Below are positions 8,743 to 16,314 of a DNA stretch of 64,000 nucleotides, in pieces. Source of the stretch: Planctomycetota bacterium (GTDB taxonomy: Bacteria > Planctomycetota > Planctomycetia > Pirellulales > UBA1268); the NCBI GenBank assembly GCA_029978905.1, contig JAPOIM010000008.1, positions 1 through 64,000 on the forward strand, read 5' to 3'. The position numbers and the translations under genes were made by a program. Positions within the stretch are counted from its first letter, which is position 1. The number at the start of each line of letters is the position of its first letter. Under the pieces are notes generated by a model. It worked only from the letters and a program-made list of their open reading frames with translations, searched no databases and was not told where the DNA came from.

Positions 8743-10200
8743 ATGCCCCCCGTTGCTGACTGCGATATCGGCCTGGTTGGCCTGGCCGTGATGGGAGAAA
8801 ACCTCGCCCTCAACATCGCCAGCCGTGGTTTCAAGATCGCGGTCTACAACCGCACGCAAAGCGTCACCGACGCCTTCACTTCTTCCCGCGGCAATCAGCC
8901 CAACGTCGTGGGTTGCCACACGCTGGAAGACCTCGTGGCTTCGTTGAAGGCACCACGCAAAGTGATGCTGATGGTGAAGGCAGGCCCGGCCGTCGACGCC
9001 ATCATCGACCAACTCAAGGGCATGCTCTCGCCCGGTGACGTGATCATCGACGGCGGCAACACGCTCTACAGCGACACCGAGCGACGGACCGCTGATGTCG
9101 AGGCTGCAGGCCTGCAGTACATCGGCACCGGTGTGTCGGGGGGCGAAGAAGGGGCGCTCAAGGGCCCGAGCATGATGCCTGGCGGGTCGAAGTCGGCCTG
9201 GCCTCTCGTGCAACCGATCTTCCAGGCGATCGCGGCCAAGGTTGGCCCCAACGGCGACATTCCTTGCTGCGACTGGGTGGGCCCTCGCGGTGCTGGACAC
9301 TACGTGAAGATGGTGCACAACGGCATCGAGTACGGCGACATGCAGCTGATCTGCGAAGCCTACGCCCTGCTCAAGCATGGCGCTGGTCTCTCCAACGACC
9401 AGCTCGCTCACGTCTTTGACGAGTGGAACCAGGGCGAACTCGATAGTTACCTGATTGAGATCACTCGCGACATCTTCACCGCACTCGACCCCGATGGCGA
9501 TGGCCACCTCGTCGATACGATCCTCGACGCGGCTGGTGCCAAGGGGACCGGCAAGTGGATGAGCCAACTGGCCCTCGACCTCGGCGTGCCCAGCACTCTG
9601 GTGACCGAGGCGGTGTACGCTCGCTGCCTCTCGGCTCTCAAAGACCAGCGGGTGCGAGCCAGCAGCGTGCTGACAGGCCCCGAGCTGCCAACGCACGCCG
9701 ATCCGAAAACGTTTATCGAACAGGTCCGCCAAGCCCTCTACGCCTCCAAGATCGCCAGCTACGCCCAAGGCTTCGTGCAACTGGCGGCCGCAGCAGCCGA
9801 GCACAACTGGCCGCTCGACTACGGCTCGATCGCCATGCTGTGGCGAGGCGGGTGCATCATCCGAGCCCAGTTCTTGGAACGGATCGCGGAGGCGTATCGC
9901 GAGCAGCCGAACCTCGAAAATCTGATGCTCGCTCCCTACTTCACCGAGGCTCTCGCGAAGGCGCAAGACTCGTGGCGGCACGTGGTCGCCACAGCAGCCA
10001 CGATCGGCATCCCAGTGCCCGCCTTCATGACGGCCCTGGCCTACTACGACGGCTACCGTCACGCTCGCCTGCCAGCCAACCTGCTTCAGGCTCAGCGTGA
10101 CTACTTCGGTGCCCACACCTACAAGCGACTCGATAAGGAAGGCACCTTCCACAGCGAGTGGCTCGAAATCAGGCGACCGATCTCGGAGGTGGCGAAATGA
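8743..10200 (+). CDS. gnd: 6-phosphogluconate dehydrogenase, decarboxylating
   Basis: The 485-residue enzyme oxidises 6-phosphogluconate to ribulose 5-phosphate and CO2 with NADP+, in the cytoplasmic oxidative pentose-phosphate pathway. The N-terminal Rossmann motif is GLVGLAVMGENLALNIA with YNRT following. GTGVSGGEEGALKGPS is the substrate loop, and KMVHNGIEYGDMQ carries the catalytic Lys and Asn (about residue 190). The all-helical C-terminal half includes LWRGGCIIRA. Length matches the long (about 470-residue) family. GAGGAG lies 6 bases before the ATG. Its stop overlaps the start of the following dehydrogenase (ATGA), and zwf lies downstream, so the block supplies NADPH and pentoses. Confidence 0.98.
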   Translation: MPPVADCDIGLVGLAVMGENLALNIASRGFKIAVYNRTQSVTDAFTSSRGNQPNVVGCHTLEDLVASLKAPRKVMLMVKAGPAVDAIIDQLKGMLSPGDVIIDGGNTLYSDTERRTADVEAAGLQYIGTGVSGGEEGALKGPSMMPGGSKSAWPLVQPIFQAIAAKVGPNGDIPCCDWVGPRGAGHYVKMVHNGIEYGDMQLICEAYALLKHGAGLSNDQLAHVFDEWNQGELDSYLIEITRDIFTALDPDGDGHLVDTILDAAGAKGTGKWMSQLALDLGVPSTLVTEAVYARCLSALKDQRVRASSVLTGPELPTHADPKTFIEQVRQALYASKIASYAQGFVQLAAAAAEHNWPLDYGSIAMLWRGGCIIRAQFLERIAEAYREQPNLENLMLAPYFTEALAKAQDSWRHVVATAATIGIPVPAFMTALAYYDGYRHARLPANLLQAQRDYFGAHTYKRLDKEGTFHSEWLEIRRPISEVAK

Positions 10201-10988
10201 GTGACGCATCCGCAGCATTCCTGGATGGGCTCTTCGGGCTCACTGGCAAGACCGCCGTGGTGATCGGGGGCACCGGTGTGCTCGGTGGAGCGATCGCTGA
10301 AGGTCTCGCCAAAGCGGGAGCCTTTGTCGTGGTCGCGGGGAGAGGTGCCGACCGGGGCGAGGCTCGCGTGGCAGCGATCCAAGCTGCAGGGGGCCAAGGC
10401 ACTTTCGTGAGCGTTGACGTCACCAGTCGCGAGAGCATCGAGGCTCTGCTGGCCAGCACGCTCCACGCCACCGGTCAGGCCGACATCCTGGTCAACTGCG
10501 CGGGCGTGAACGCCGCCGTGCCCTACCTCGAGATCGCCGACGAAGACTTTGAGAAGGTGCTCACCACCAATCTCACGAGCACCCATCTTGGCTGCCAGAT
10601 CTTCGGTGGCCACATGGCGGCCAACGGTGGTGGCGCCATCCTCAACATCGGGAGCGTGTCTGCCGACAAGCCACTCTCGAAGGTGTTCGCTTACTCTGCC
10701 TCGAAGGCCGCGGTGGTGAACTACACGAAGAACGTCGCTCGCGAACTGGCACCGAAGAACGTGCGAGTGAATGTGCTCTGCCCCGGCTTTTTCCCTGCCG
10801 AGCAAAACCGCAAGGTGCTCTCCCCCGATCGCGTTGCCACGATCATGAGCCAAACGCCGATGAATCGCTTCGGCGAGCCGGCCGAACTCGTGGGAGCCGC
10901 GATCCTCATGGTCTCTTCGGTCGGAGGCAGCTTCATGACCGGCTCCGAGGTGTATGTCGACGGCGGGTTTACGGGAATGAGGCTCTAG
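10197..10988 (+). CDS. Short-chain dehydrogenase/reductase (sugar or aldonate oxidoreductase-like)
   Basis: A 263-residue SDR with the nucleotide-binding glycine motif GGTGVLGG (about residues 23-30), NCAG, the catalytic Ser in NIGSVS, and YSASK (Tyr-x3-Lys). The C-terminal motif DGGFTGMRL is typical of D-mannonate/gluconate-type SDRs. The start ATG at 10197 overlaps the gnd stop and has GGAGGT 7 bases upstream. Sitting between gnd and zwf, it probably handles an aldonate or ketosugar feeding the pentose-phosphate route (gluconate, fructuronate or mannonate are candidates), but the sequence alone does not fix the substrate. Confidence 0.88.
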   Translation: MSDASAAFLDGLFGLTGKTAVVIGGTGVLGGAIAEGLAKAGAFVVVAGRGADRGEARVAAIQAAGGQGTFVSVDVTSRESIEALLASTLHATGQADILVNCAGVNAAVPYLEIADEDFEKVLTTNLTSTHLGCQIFGGHMAANGGGAILNIGSVSADKPLSKVFAYSASKAAVVNYTKNVARELAPKNVRVNVLCPGFFPAEQNRKVLSPDRVATIMSQTPMNRFGEPAELVGAAILMVSSVGGSFMTGSEVYVDGGFTGMRL

Positions 10989-10995
10989 CTTTACC

Positions 10996-11026
10996 GGTGG
11001 CAGGGCCATCCCTGGCCCCTGCCACC
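10996..11026 (+). terminator. Strong hairpin after the SDR gene, terminator-like
   Basis: GGTGGCAGGGCC pairs with GGCCCCTGCCACC around a six-base ATCCCT loop, one base bulged, beginning 8 bases after the SDR stop codon. There is no run of T after it. It may attenuate or end gnd-SDR transcription, or protect the 3' end of that mRNA, before the separately expressed zwf. Confidence 0.45.
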
Positions 11027-11121
11027 TTGGGCGACGCAGTACCCGCCGAGGGGTGCCTGCTTCGCCAACCGCCGCATCCTGCGGCGAGTGACCACCCCCT
11101 CCGCTCACCAGCATCATCATC

Positions 11122-12579
11122 ATGTCGCACACGATCGTGATCTTCGGCGCGTCTGGTGACCTCACCAGCCGCAAACTCGTCCCTGCGATTTACAACCTGA
11201 TGCGGTGCGGGAAACTGCCGCCAGAGACCCGCATCGTGGGCATGTCGCGGACGCCCATGAGCGACGCGGAGTGGCGCAGCCTGCTGGAAGCATCGACGAA
11301 GAAGTTCATTCCCGAAGCCCGCTTCGATGCGGAAACCTGGGCCGCCTTCGCCGCGGGCATCTTCTATCAGCCGGGTGACATTGGGGTCGACGAAGACTTT
11401 GCTCGCTTGAAGGAGCGGCTCAAAGCGATCGAAGGGGACCTTCCCGCCACGCGGGTCTACTACCTTGCCACCGCACCAAGTTTTTACGAGCCGGCAGTGG
11501 AAGCCCTTGGACGCCACGGGATGGCCGAAGAATCGGTTGGCCCACGGCGGATCGTGGTCGAAAAACCCTTTGGCACCAACCTCGAAACATCCAAAAAGCT
11601 CAACGCCTGCCTGCACGGCGTGTTTCACGAGAGCCAGGTGTTTCGCATCGACCACTACCTCGGCAAAGAGTCGGTCCAAAACCTGCTGGCGCTGCGGTTT
11701 GCCAACACCATCTTCGAACCGGTCTGGGACCGCCGGTACATCGATCACGTGCAGATCACGGTGGCCGAAGAGGTCGCCGTGGGGCGCCGTGGTGACTATT
11801 ACGACGCCGCGGGCGTACTTCGCGACATGTTTCAAAACCATCTGCTGCAACTGCTGATGGTGACGGCGATGGAGGCACCGGCGAAGTACCGAGCCGACAC
11901 CGTTCGCAACGAGAAGGTCAAAGTGCTCGACGCGATCCGCGTGCTTGATCCGAGCGAGGTGCTCGACGCGAGCGTCCGCGGGCAGTATGTCGGCTACCGC
12001 CACGAGCCCGGCGTGGCCGAACACAGCCAGACCGCAACCTTTGGCGGCATCCGCCTTGAGATCAACAACTGGCGGTGGCAGGGTGTGCCCTTCTACCTGC
12101 GGAGCGGCAAGCAGATGAGCTGCCGCACGACGCAGATCGTGATCAGTTTTCGGCAGCCGCCGCTTCAACTCTTTGGCGGCGGCATCCCCGGCCACACTGA
12201 AGGCAACCGGCTGGTGATCCAGATCCAGCCCGCCGAAGGCATCCAGCTGCACTTCCACACGAAGGTGCCGGGGGCTGGCATGCGGCTGCGGATGACGGAT
12301 CTCGACTTCAGCTACTCAGAAGAGTTTCGCGACCGGCTTCCGGAGGCGTACGAACCCTTGCTGCTCGATGTGATGCAGGGTGACGCGAGCCTTTTCGCAC
12401 GGTCTGACGAAGTGGAAAAGAGTTGGCAGATCATCGACCCGTTTATCGCGGCCTGGCGTGACCCCGCAGCTCCTCGGATCGATCTCTACGAACCGGGCGA
12501 ATGGGGCCCCGCCTCCAGCTACCGCTGGATGGAGGAGCAAGGTCGCAGCTGGTTCGACATCTGCCCTATTCTCTCGTGA
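11122..12579 (+). CDS. zwf: Glucose-6-phosphate 1-dehydrogenase
   Basis: The 485-residue enzyme makes 6-phosphogluconolactone and NADPH from glucose 6-phosphate, the entry step of the oxidative pentose-phosphate pathway. Visible motifs are IFGASGDLTSRKL for the coenzyme (residues 6-18), EKPFG, and the signature RIDHYLGKE with the substrate-binding His and Lys (about residue 178). FANTIFEPVWDRRYIDHVQIT and YYDAAGVLRDMFQNHLLQ follow. Length is normal. No lactonase (pgl) gene is seen nearby. The stop overlaps the dus start (TGATG), so dus is probably translated from the same mRNA. Confidence 0.98.
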   Translation: MSHTIVIFGASGDLTSRKLVPAIYNLMRCGKLPPETRIVGMSRTPMSDAEWRSLLEASTKKFIPEARFDAETWAAFAAGIFYQPGDIGVDEDFARLKERLKAIEGDLPATRVYYLATAPSFYEPAVEALGRHGMAEESVGPRRIVVEKPFGTNLETSKKLNACLHGVFHESQVFRIDHYLGKESVQNLLALRFANTIFEPVWDRRYIDHVQITVAEEVAVGRRGDYYDAAGVLRDMFQNHLLQLLMVTAMEAPAKYRADTVRNEKVKVLDAIRVLDPSEVLDASVRGQYVGYRHEPGVAEHSQTATFGGIRLEINNWRWQGVPFYLRSGKQMSCRTTQIVISFRQPPLQLFGGGIPGHTEGNRLVIQIQPAEGIQLHFHTKVPGAGMRLRMTDLDFSYSEEFRDRLPEAYEPLLLDVMQGDASLFARSDEVEKSWQIIDPFIAAWRDPAAPRIDLYEPGEWGPASSYRWMEEQGRSWFDICPILS

Positions 12580-13637
12580 TGCCAACCCTCCTCCCGACAC
12601 TCTCGATCGGCTCTCTCACGCTCGACACTCCGATCGTGCAGGCGGCCCTCTCGGGCTACAGCGACCGTGCGATGCGGGTGCTCGCGAGACGCCACGGGGC
12701 GGCCTACACGCTCGGAGAAGTGCTCCTCGACAAGTTCGTCGTGGAAGCGGGGGCGAGCCTCCGCAATCGCAACCGCATCTCGGTGGATCCAGAGGAGCAT
12801 CCCGTCGGTGGCCAGTTGATGGGGGCGGATCCCGCGCAGTTTCCTCCCGCAGCCCTGAAACTCGTCGAGGCTGGCTTCGATGTGATCGACATCAACTTCG
12901 GCTGCCCCGTGAAGAAAGTGCTCGGTAAATGCCGTGGGGGCTTTCTCCTTGGTGTGCCGGAGACAGCGCTCGAAATCGTGCGACGCGTCCGCGACGCAGT
13001 GCCTGCAGCGATTCCCGTCACGCTCAAGATGCGGCGGGGCATCGATGCGTCGCCCGAGAGCACCGATAAGTTCTGGAAAATCTTCGACGGAGCCTTCGCC
13101 GCGGGCGTCGCCGCGATCACGGTCCACGGCCGCAGTGTGCAACAGCGCTACGTCGGCCCGAGTTCGTGGGACTTTCTGCGTGAAGTGAAGCAGGCCGCCG
13201 GCACCAAAACGGTGCTCGGCTCCGGTGACCTCTTCTCCGCATCAGCCTGTGTGGCAATGCTGCATGAGACGGGCGTCGATGGCGTGAGCATCGCTCGCGG
13301 GGCAATTGGCAACCCGTGGATTTTCGAGGGCGTTCGCCGACTGCTTGCCGGCCTGCCACTTCCCGCACCACCGAGCCTCTTCGAACAGGCCGACATGCTC
13401 CGCGAGCACTACGCCTTGGCAGAGGAACTGCACGGCGAAGTGCTCGCCTGCCGCGTGATGCGCAAGTTCGCGATCAAATACGCGCGGCTGCATCCCGAGC
13501 ACCTCTCCGTTCGCGACGCGTTTGTGCAGGTCAAGCAGCGAAGCGATTGGATGACGACGCTGGCCACGCACTACGCCGAAGACCTGCCAGGCCGCGTCCC
13601 GGACGACGACATCGACGAAACCGCCAACTGCTTCTAG
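12579..13637 (+). CDS. tRNA-dihydrouridine synthase (Dus family)
   Basis: A 352-residue flavoenzyme reducing uridines in tRNA D-loops with NADPH. The TIM barrel shows QAALSGYSDRAMRVLARRHGA near the N-terminus, then INFGCPVKKVLGK, TLKMRRG, VHGRSVQQRYVGPSSWD and SIARGAIGNPWIF, all standard Dus positions. The segment where the catalytic Cys is expected reads KCRGGFL, slightly unlike DusA/B/C, so I do not assign the subfamily. The start is the ATG overlapping the zwf stop, which removes an unrelated upstream extension. NADPH use by Dus and production by zwf make the coupling reasonable. Confidence 0.93.
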   Translation: MPTLLPTLSIGSLTLDTPIVQAALSGYSDRAMRVLARRHGAAYTLGEVLLDKFVVEAGASLRNRNRISVDPEEHPVGGQLMGADPAQFPPAALKLVEAGFDVIDINFGCPVKKVLGKCRGGFLLGVPETALEIVRRVRDAVPAAIPVTLKMRRGIDASPESTDKFWKIFDGAFAAGVAAITVHGRSVQQRYVGPSSWDFLREVKQAAGTKTVLGSGDLFSASACVAMLHETGVDGVSIARGAIGNPWIFEGVRRLLAGLPLPAPPSLFEQADMLREHYALAEELHGEVLACRVMRKFAIKYARLHPEHLSVRDAFVQVKQRSDWMTTLATHYAEDLPGRVPDDDIDETANCF

Positions 13638-13667
13638 GGCCGCAGTTCGACAGCAGACGCCCGCCGC

Positions 13668-13744
13668 AACGCGGTCTGCCACGCCACCCACGCGCGGGCT
13701 GTTCGCCGTCCAACCGCATGCCTTCGTGCAAGCGATTAGTAGTT
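13668..13744 (-). repeat. attC-like site C (degenerate), 3' of the GNAT-HTH gene
   Basis: On the minus strand this 77-nt segment opens with GTTCAAC (13748-13742), which fits RYYYAAC, and closes with GCGTT at 13672-13668. Inner complementarity is weak (GCGG with CCGC, CAC with GTG). It begins within the last codons of the gene and has the same length and position as the other attC-like repeats of this island. I rate it a worn copy; on its own it would not be convincing. Confidence 0.3.
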
Positions 13745-14623
13745 GAACACATCCCGCATGGCGTATGTCTTGCCTGCGGCTTTGTTCAGGGCGTCAAGAA
13801 CCTTGTTCTTCGTATTGGGGGTGAGCCATCGGCCCTTGCAGGCGCGAGCCACCATCTTGTGCGTGATCTGCTGCGTCGAGGCCGCGACAAGGTCATGTCG
13901 GGTGAGATTGCCCGCCGCCATGAGGCGCGCGATCGGCTGTTCACCGAGATTGCGCTCCGTAGTGGCATGCTGTTCTTCGTTCATTTCCGGATGTGCACGA
14001 CCGCCATCACTGGATGGCGACGAACCCCTTTCGATTTCAAAAACCTGCGTCGACCGCTGCTCTGGTGCAACGCATTGCTCGACGACGGTGTTGTGCTGGG
14101 CCCCGAAAGCCGGCAGGTAGAACGCGAGGCCACCGCGAAGGTCCTGCAGCGACTGCATGCTGTCAGCACGAATAAAGAATACCTCTTGCGGCATCCCGGC
14201 GAAGCCATGCGTGATGCCGTAGTCAGCCGATGGAACGAATCCAAAACGCGTGTAAAAGCCGGGATGGCCAGCGACGACGCTAAACGGAGTGTTTCTCGAC
14301 ACCAACCGACGAAGGCCGGCCTCGACAAGTTGGGAGCCGATTCCTTTTCGCTGGAACGCGGGCAACACAGACAGCGGCCCAAGCCCTATGCCATGTATCG
14401 TTCGATGCGCGCATTCAATCGAGACCGGCGAGAACAGAATGTGCCCAACGACTTGGGTGCCGTGAATGGCCACAAGCGACAGCGTTTGATCTGTGGCTGC
14501 CCGCACGGCATCAATCAGGTCTGCCTCGCCATTGTGCCCAAACTCGGAGTTCGCAAAAGCCTCAATCGTGACCTTCCGAATCCCGCCACGATCGCTTGGT
14601 GTCTCGTCACGGAGAGTAATCAT
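13736..14623 (-). CDS. GNAT N-acetyltransferase fused to an HTH-like C-terminal domain
   Basis: A 295-residue reading frame. Residues 1-165 are a YhbS-like GNAT acetyltransferase: GLGPLSVLPAFQRKGIGSQL is the acetyl-CoA motif A and GHPGFYTRFGFVPS is motif B. Residues about 168-213 are low in conservation and coincide in DNA with an attC-like repeat (site D). Residues about 214-295, from an internal Met (ATG at 13984), form a separate helix-rich domain (QPIARLMAAGNLTRHDLV, HKMVARACKGRWLTPNT, then a C-terminal FNY) resembling a small helix-turn-helix protein. The simplest reading is two cassette genes joined in frame after the first stop was lost. The acetylated substrate is unknown. Confidence 0.75.
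   Translation of the reverse strand: MITLRDETPSDRGGIRKVTIEAFANSEFGHNGEADLIDAVRAATDQTLSLVAIHGTQVVGHILFSPVSIECAHRTIHGIGLGPLSVLPAFQRKGIGSQLVEAGLRRLVSRNTPFSVVAGHPGFYTRFGFVPSADYGITHGFAGMPQEVFFIRADSMQSLQDLRGGLAFYLPAFGAQHNTVVEQCVAPEQRSTQVFEIERGSSPSSDGGRAHPEMNEEQHATTERNLGEQPIARLMAAGNLTRHDLVAASTQQITHKMVARACKGRWLTPNTKNKVLDALNKAAGKTYAMRDVFNY
13996..14076 (-). repeat. attC-like site D, inside the GNAT-HTH reading frame
   Basis: This is an 81-nt minus-strand segment starting AATGCGTTGCACC and ending GCGGTCGTG. CGACG pairs with CGTCG and CAC with GTG; other positions have decayed. It aligns with site E over ACC(A/G)GAGC(A/G)GC(C/G)GTCG (13 of 16 identical) and again over TTTGAA, so the two are copies of one element. 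It now encodes the linker between GNAT and HTH parts, including FEIERGSSP. Confidence 0.45.
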
Positions 14624-14835
14624 GGCACCCTGTCGGCTTCTTGATCGTCATCATTGCTTTCTACAGCAAACACCTCACGATACCCGGGATTCCTCCGGGG
14701 AGCTTCGCCGAGATCCACGTTTCGGCCGTCCTCCCGAGCGGCGATCTCGCGTCACACGTCGTCGGGTGTGCTGAAATTCATGGCAAGAACCCTTTCGGTG
14801 CCATGCTCGCCCGGCCCTGCACTCAGCAAGCCCAT
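14620..14835 (-). pseudogene. Possible broken small cassette ORF
   Basis: A minus-strand frame beginning ATG at 14835 reads MGLLSAGPGEHG..., meets an in-frame TGA at 14754-14752 after STPDDV, and continues without further stops as REIAAREDGRNVDLGEAP to a TGA at 14622-14620 that overlaps the GNAT start (ATGA). The continuation has ordinary coding composition, and the overlap with the next start is gene-like. I cannot name a family. It could equally be non-coding spacer. It fills most of the otherwise empty interval between the lipoprotein and GNAT genes. Confidence 0.22.
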
Positions 14836-14876
14836 GGAGCCGTTTCGGCCCAGTGCTTGGCTGCTCGAAATCCGGC

Positions 14877-14956
14877 AACGCAGCACGAGTGGCACCACGA
14901 AGCCACTCTCGAACAAGTCCCACGCCCGCACCCAATCACTCCGGCATCGACGTATT
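14877..14956 (-). repeat. attC-like site B, spanning the end of the lipoprotein gene
   Basis: 80 nt on the minus strand from AATACGTCGATGCCGGAGTG to CACTCGTGCTGCGTT. GAGTG pairs with CACTC across the site. A second inner hairpin CGAGAGTGGC/GCCACTCG has one unpaired base. The lipoprotein stop codon lies inside the site, as is usual when cassette genes run into attC. The terminal string GCGTTGC is shared with site C and GTTGCC with site A. Confidence 0.48.
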
Positions 14957-15400
14957 GCGATAGGCAACGATCGACCGCTCGCGATCAAGGCCAACCACAG
15001 TTCCCGATGTGCGGTACCACTCGGTGATTCCTTCTCGTTCAATCGACCCGGGCATGCCTTTCAACCATTCTGGTGAGGGTCCGTCCGTCTTCTCTGCACC
15101 CACGGGAACCCAATCATTCATCTCCGCTTTCGGAACCGAAGCGATCAATCGGATATCCCAGTCAGACGGAGCGGGAACCAAGCCACCACCGTTATTCTGG
15201 TACGCGATGTCGTAATCGAGTTTCTCGTACGTGCGCCTGAACGTGACATAGTTCTCGATGAATCGAACGCGGTCGCCGATGTTCGCGCGTGCAGAACTCG
15301 TTTCTGCGACCGACGCCGGTCCGGGTTGGGACTTGGAGCAACCCGCCAACGCAAGGCCCATGAACAGTGGAACGAGAACTTTTGCTGCAGTACCACTCAT
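14936..15400 (-). CDS. Small putative lipoprotein, function unknown
   Basis: 154 residues starting at the ATG at 15398-15400. The N-terminus has a hydrophobic segment and a lipobox ending LAGC (Cys about residue 20), so it is probably lipid-anchored. The mature part contains a Tyr/Asp-rich stretch and GLDRERSIVAYRNTSMPE at the C-terminus. I do not recognise a family. The open frame continues upstream to 15535, but that extension is the translation of attC-like site E and is not expected to be protein. The gene lies in the minus-strand cassette-like island; an exported role is all that can be inferred. Confidence 0.6.
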   Translation of the reverse strand: MSGTAAKVLVPLFMGLALAGCSKSQPGPASVAETSSARANIGDRVRFIENYVTFRRTYEKLDYDIAYQNNGGGLVPAPSDWDIRLIASVPKAEMNDWVPVGAEKTDGPSPEWLKGMPGSIEREGITEWYRTSGTVVGLDRERSIVAYRNTSMPE

Positions 15401-15425
15401 GGCAACCAGTCTCTTCGAGCGACAG

Positions 15426-15505
15426 AACGCTACACATCCCCGGCCGGCCACCAGCGACATGAACTTCAAAGAACGCACCCGACGGCCGCTCCGGTACATG
15501 TGTTG
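15426..15505 (-). repeat. attC-like site E, 3' of the small membrane-protein gene
   Basis: 80 nt on the minus strand from AACACATGTACCGGAGCGGCC to GGCCGGCCGGGGATGTGTAG, then CGTT. Arms pair as AAC/GTT, ACACAT/ATGTGT (6 bp), CCGG/CCGG and CGGCC/GGCCG, with unpaired bases between blocks (G-T-A and A-G in the 5' arm). This stepped stem with extrahelical bases and a central loop of about 38 nt is the attC plan. It starts about 20 nt after the stop codon of the preceding gene. A second short hairpin, GCCCG/CGGGC, lies between stop and site. Confidence 0.58.
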
Positions 15506-15524
15506 AGAGCCCGCGAACCGGGCG

Positions 15525-15935
15525 TTACGGACCATATACGAACAAATGTTTCGCCCAGTTCAGTGTGTTGAGTGCGGTTGGTATCAGAACGAAAAGCCAT
15601 GGAACGGCAAGGACCAGAACGACCCAGACAACTGCCGCAGCGTAATTGTCGTGAGAGGACCTTCGACGCGGCGACAGACATCCCACTGCCAGAACGGCGG
15701 TCCACGTCGCAATGATCAAAACCATCAAGTGCGTTTCGTCTGAATGTTTGCCTCCGTTCAACGGCAGCAGATACGACGCGGAAGCATTTTTCATCATTCT
15801 GCCAGCAAGCGATGCGAGAACGAGGTACGCATCCGCGAGCAATGTGGCGTACGCGACAACAATGAAAGGTGAAGATCTCGCCACCTGTCGCGGTTCGTTG
15901 TCGCTGCTCCTTTGTGAATCATCATCTGGTGTCAT
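15525..15935 (-). CDS. Small multi-pass membrane protein, function unknown
   Basis: 136 residues from the ATG at 15933-15935. A hydrophilic N-terminus (TPDDDSQRSSDNEPRQ) precedes three predicted membrane segments: about residues 25-45 (VVAYATLLADAYLVLASLAG), 70-88 (LMVLIIATWTAVLAVGCL) and 102-120 (VVWVVLVLAVPWLFVLIP). No family recognised. An upstream in-frame Met at 16037 would add 34 residues derived from spacer sequence. The gene lies between two attC-like repeats, on the same strand as the other island genes, and is less GC-rich than the flanking chromosome. Confidence 0.55.
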   Translation of the reverse strand: MTPDDDSQRSSDNEPRQVARSSPFIVVAYATLLADAYLVLASLAGRMMKNASASYLLPLNGGKHSDETHLMVLIIATWTAVLAVGCLSPRRRSSHDNYAAAVVWVVLVLAVPWLFVLIPTALNTLNWAKHLFVYGP

Positions 15936-16025
15936 GGGGACCGCCGAGTGAACGTGCAATCCAGTGAGGCCGTTGAGTCTGAGACTATTAATTGAGGTTA
16001 TACAAACCGTTTCACAGTTGCAGGC

Positions 16026-16106
16026 AACCGATTGCAATCAGCGGCTCGCGACCTTGGACTTTCCATCGGGACCGATTTTATCGCGAGTCCGCTGCATTGC
16101 TTGGTT
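16026..16106 (-). repeat. attC-like site A, 3' of the DUF4177 gene
   Basis: 81 nt on the minus strand. The 5' arm GCAATGCAGCGGACTCGCGA (16100-16081) pairs with TCGCGAGCCGCTGATTGC (16051-16034): 18 base pairs with two single unpaired bases (G and A), both in the same arm. A 29-nt loop separates the arms. Outside, AACC (16106-16103) faces GGTT (16029-16026). It starts 7 nt after the DUF4177 stop codon. Two extrahelical bases on one arm, an unpaired spacer and AAC/GTT ends are attC hallmarks. The strict core GTTRRRY is not met (GTTGCCT). Confidence 0.6.
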
Positions 16107-16113
16107 CTACGGT

Positions 16114-16314
16114 CTACCTATCCCGCGGACGCTTGAAAATCAGCACCGCATCTTTTGTGTTTCCGTACACCTGATTGGTGTCAAAGGCGGCAACGAGCTC
16201 CCAGCCGTCTCGGCCTACATCGTTCATCATTTGGTCAAGTTTTGTCACATCCAATTTGCCGCCCAAGAACCAGCCCTCAGCGGCAAGCTTGATCGTTCGG
16301 TATTCCCAAGTCAT
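16114..16314 (-). CDS. DUF4177-family small protein
   Basis: 66 residues matching the short DUF4177 pattern: MTWEYRTIKL at the start, a middle helix KLDQMMNDVGRDGWELV, and a final strand LIFKRP. Family members are small cytoplasmic proteins of unknown function and are frequent cargo of mobile elements and integron cassettes. AGGAG lies 8 bases before the ATG. It is the first gene after the integrase remnant on the same strand and is followed by the best-preserved attC-like repeat, so it looks like a complete gene cassette of about 300 bp. Confidence 0.82.
   Translation of the reverse strand: MTWEYRTIKLAAEGWFLGGKLDVTKLDQMMNDVGRDGWELVAAFDTNQVYGNTKDAVLIFKRPRDR

Noticed and set aside
15401-15535. 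Upstream extension of the lipoprotein frame (SQHMYRSGRRVRSLKFMS)
   Set aside because: It coincides with attC-like site E; the lipoprotein signal begins at 15400.
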